From Candidatus Zhuqueibacterota bacterium (GTDB lineage Bacteria; Zhuqueibacterota; Zhuqueibacteria; Zhuqueibacterales; Geothermadaptataceae), in contig WFVT01000072.1 of assembly GCA_015491485.1 (NCBI GenBank), positions 1 through 35,621 of the forward strand: 35,621 nt of DNA, in the 5' to 3' direction. The notes beneath the pieces are model-generated. The model did not search any database and had not been told where the DNA came from. It worked only from the letters and a program-made list of their open reading frames with translations. Position numbers and translations under genes: made by a program. The number at the start of each line of letters is the position of its first letter. The first letter of the stretch is position 1. Positions 34,550 to 35,621 of this stretch are shown one piece after another.

Positions 34550-34746
34550 GTTTGGATAGGCCTCTGCGGTGTGATTCAGCCATGGGAACCGGCAAAACGT
34601 TTATGTGCGGGTGTATCGGGGACAGGTATGGTGCGGCTTTAATCGTTGATGCGGTGCCGCCGCTTCAAGAAATGGGCTGCTCTCCCGGGACTCCATATAA
34701 AGATCATGAACAGTTTTATTTTCCATTTTCCTGTGGCGTGATACCT

Positions 34747-35223
34747 CTACTCCTCCACATACGAAATGCCATGCCTTTTGAACCAATTTCGGGCAATCTC
34801 TCGCAATCGGGCATCTTTAAAGCCATGCCATTTTTCGATCAAACCCAGGCGGCGAATGGCCTCTTTGAAGCGGCGGAAGGCGCCCGAGCCGTGGATGGCA
34901 TCGAGCAACGGTTCGCGTTGGTTCTCATCCGAAAAGCTGAGGGCAAAGTCCCGCATGATGGACCATTCGTGAATGTCGAATTGCGTGGGTAAAGGGATGT
35001 ACCACTGCTCATCGATGTCATCCAGAATTTCCCGGGCTTTTTCGATGAGCGGCTGTTGCCAGCTGGGGTAATCCTCTACAGGAGCCTCGGATTCGGCCGC
35101 CTCGAACTCTTCTTCGCTCAGCAGGTGAATTTTCCCCGTCTGAAGATCGAAATGGTGCGAATGCATGGGCGATTGCAGCTCCATGGCTTCGACAATGTCG
35201 CTCAATTTGACTTTTACGGACAC
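34747..35223 (-). CDS. UPF0158-family protein
   Basis: 158 residues with GTG start at 35223. Matches the UPF0158 pattern: DLQTGKIHLLSEEEF near the start, IPLPTQFDIHEWSIMRDF in the middle, and HGSGAFRRFKEAIRRLGLIEKWHGFKD towards the end (key residues H-GxGAFRRFK). The family is cytoplasmic, acidic at the start, with unknown function. Its SD is weak (GGGATGAG). No clear terminator follows; next gene on this strand is the DUF302 unit. Confidence 0.85.
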   Translation of the reverse strand: MSVKVKLSDIVEAMELQSPMHSHHFDLQTGKIHLLSEEEFEAAESEAPVEDYPSWQQPLIEKAREILDDIDEQWYIPLPTQFDIHEWSIMRDFALSFSDENQREPLLDAIHGSGAFRRFKEAIRRLGLIEKWHGFKDARLREIARNWFKRHGISYVEE

Positions 35224-35316
35224 GGCTCATCCCCGATAGGATGGATATGACAATGCGCTGTGTCAGACAATTTGTAGATATTCAGCCATTGTCAAAAATC
35301 AAAAAATGAATACTCT

Positions 35317-35344
35317 CGCAGGGGCGCTGAGACCGCAGAGGCAA
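35317..35344. repeat. Dispersed short repeat of the GGCGCTGAGACCGCAGAGG type
   Basis: Related in wording to the unit at 648-673 and to the GCAGAGG/CACAAAGG repeats seen between genes of many bacteria. It lies in a 260-base stretch after the UPF0158 gene with no other recognisable feature. Confidence 0.4.
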
Positions 35345-35485
35345 TCTTTCTGGTGGTTTCAGAAAAGTCAAGCATACTGGAACTTTCGCAAAGGGAGAGG
35401 CTCTGTTCTATAATGAGTGACTATCAATGGCTCAAACTGTTATTCCTTAATTTGATCTGCAACTACATATGCATCCATATCAGGA

Positions 35486-35620
35486 TCATAATTTCGAACG
35501 CGGATGACACCGGTGACGCAAATGTGCAAAGTTTTTCAAAAGGTGGGCCGAGTCAATGGATTTCATGGCCATACAGGCCATCATCCGTGGTCGATCCGCG
35601 TCAAACCGTGGCTTCGATGA
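35486..35620 (-). other. Possible 3' end of a gene entering from the right edge
   Basis: One - strand frame is open from the window edge to the TGA at 35486 (contains MMACMAMKSIDSAHLLKN). A second frame, open from about 35534 to TAA at 35453, ends VIRVRNYDPDMDAYVV and looks protein-like too. Either a small gene end or a frameshifted remnant; too little is visible to name it. On the + strand an ATG at 35556 opens a frame to the edge. Confidence 0.25.
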
Positions 35621-35621
35621 A

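Noticed and set aside
34601-34726. Small 41-codon - strand frame (MENKTVHDLYME start) after the UPF0158 gene
   Set aside because: Only a weak AGGA before it, no family resemblance, and it runs towards the UAS region; not supportable without conservation data.
35273-35284. TGTAGATATTCA as another activator site
   Set aside because: Single imperfect half, one base short, no partner copy and no sigma-54 promoter at the right distance.

Overview
The window looks like a chromosomal piece of an uncultured Gram-negative bacterium of the FCB / Calditrichota-KSB1 type. The evidence is a secreted protein ending in a type IX-like C-terminal sorting domain (the NYPNPFNP motif), heptosyltransferase-like LPS genes, HslUV, a CcmF/CcmH cytochrome c maturation set and moderately high GC. 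The taxon is an inference; no rRNA or tRNA is present to test it. All genes from 0 to 13.5 kb lie on the + strand and all genes from 13.55 to 35.2 kb lie on the - strand. Region 1 (0.1-8.4 kb): a DinB-like protein, the hslV-hslU protease pair, ornithine carbamoyltransferase, and a cell-envelope group (FemAB/GNAT-like transferase, two GT-B glycosyltransferases and a GT9 heptosyltransferase-like enzyme; the last three overlap by 4 bases each). Region 2 (8.5-13.5 kb): a fatty-acid oxidation set made of a FadJ-type bifunctional enzyme, an acyl-CoA dehydrogenase fused to an SCP2 lipid-carrier domain, and an alpha-methylacyl-CoA racemase-like enzyme with its catalytic triad at family spacing but a shortened C-terminus. 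This combination suggests methyl-branched acyl chains as substrates. A VapC/Phd-type toxin-antitoxin pair abuts the shortened gene. Region 3 (14.4-35.2 kb): a metal/redox and envelope-stress island. It holds a Met/His-rich secreted protein, a ZraP/Spy-like Met-rich periplasmic protein, three DUF5676-like membrane modules (two fused in frame), a YHS-HMA-HMA copper ATPase behind an NfeD-like protein, an unusual P-II protein, several SHOCT-type proteins, a previously easy-to-miss 58-residue YHS protein, a geranylgeranyl-reductase/methyltransferase fusion, a spermidine-synthase-like membrane protein and a cytochrome c maturation operon. The main discovery is a shared regulatory architecture in region 3. 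Four transcription units on the - strand (starting with the genes at 16812, 17971, 28634 and 34282) each have a pair of 16-bp near-palindromes, consensus TGTNGAATATTCTACA, about 19-23 bp apart start to start. Each pair lies roughly 110-145 bp upstream of the predicted start site of a sigma-54 (-24/-12) promoter. Three of the promoters are near-perfect (TGGCACAGCGTTTGC, TGGTACGCTCCTTGC, TGGCATGTAGATTGC) and one is degenerate. This is the layout expected for one NtrC-family activator, analogous to ZraR acting on zraP in E. coli, controlling a copper/metal and cytochrome c regulon. The activator itself is not in the window. Four factor-independent terminators help delimit these units.
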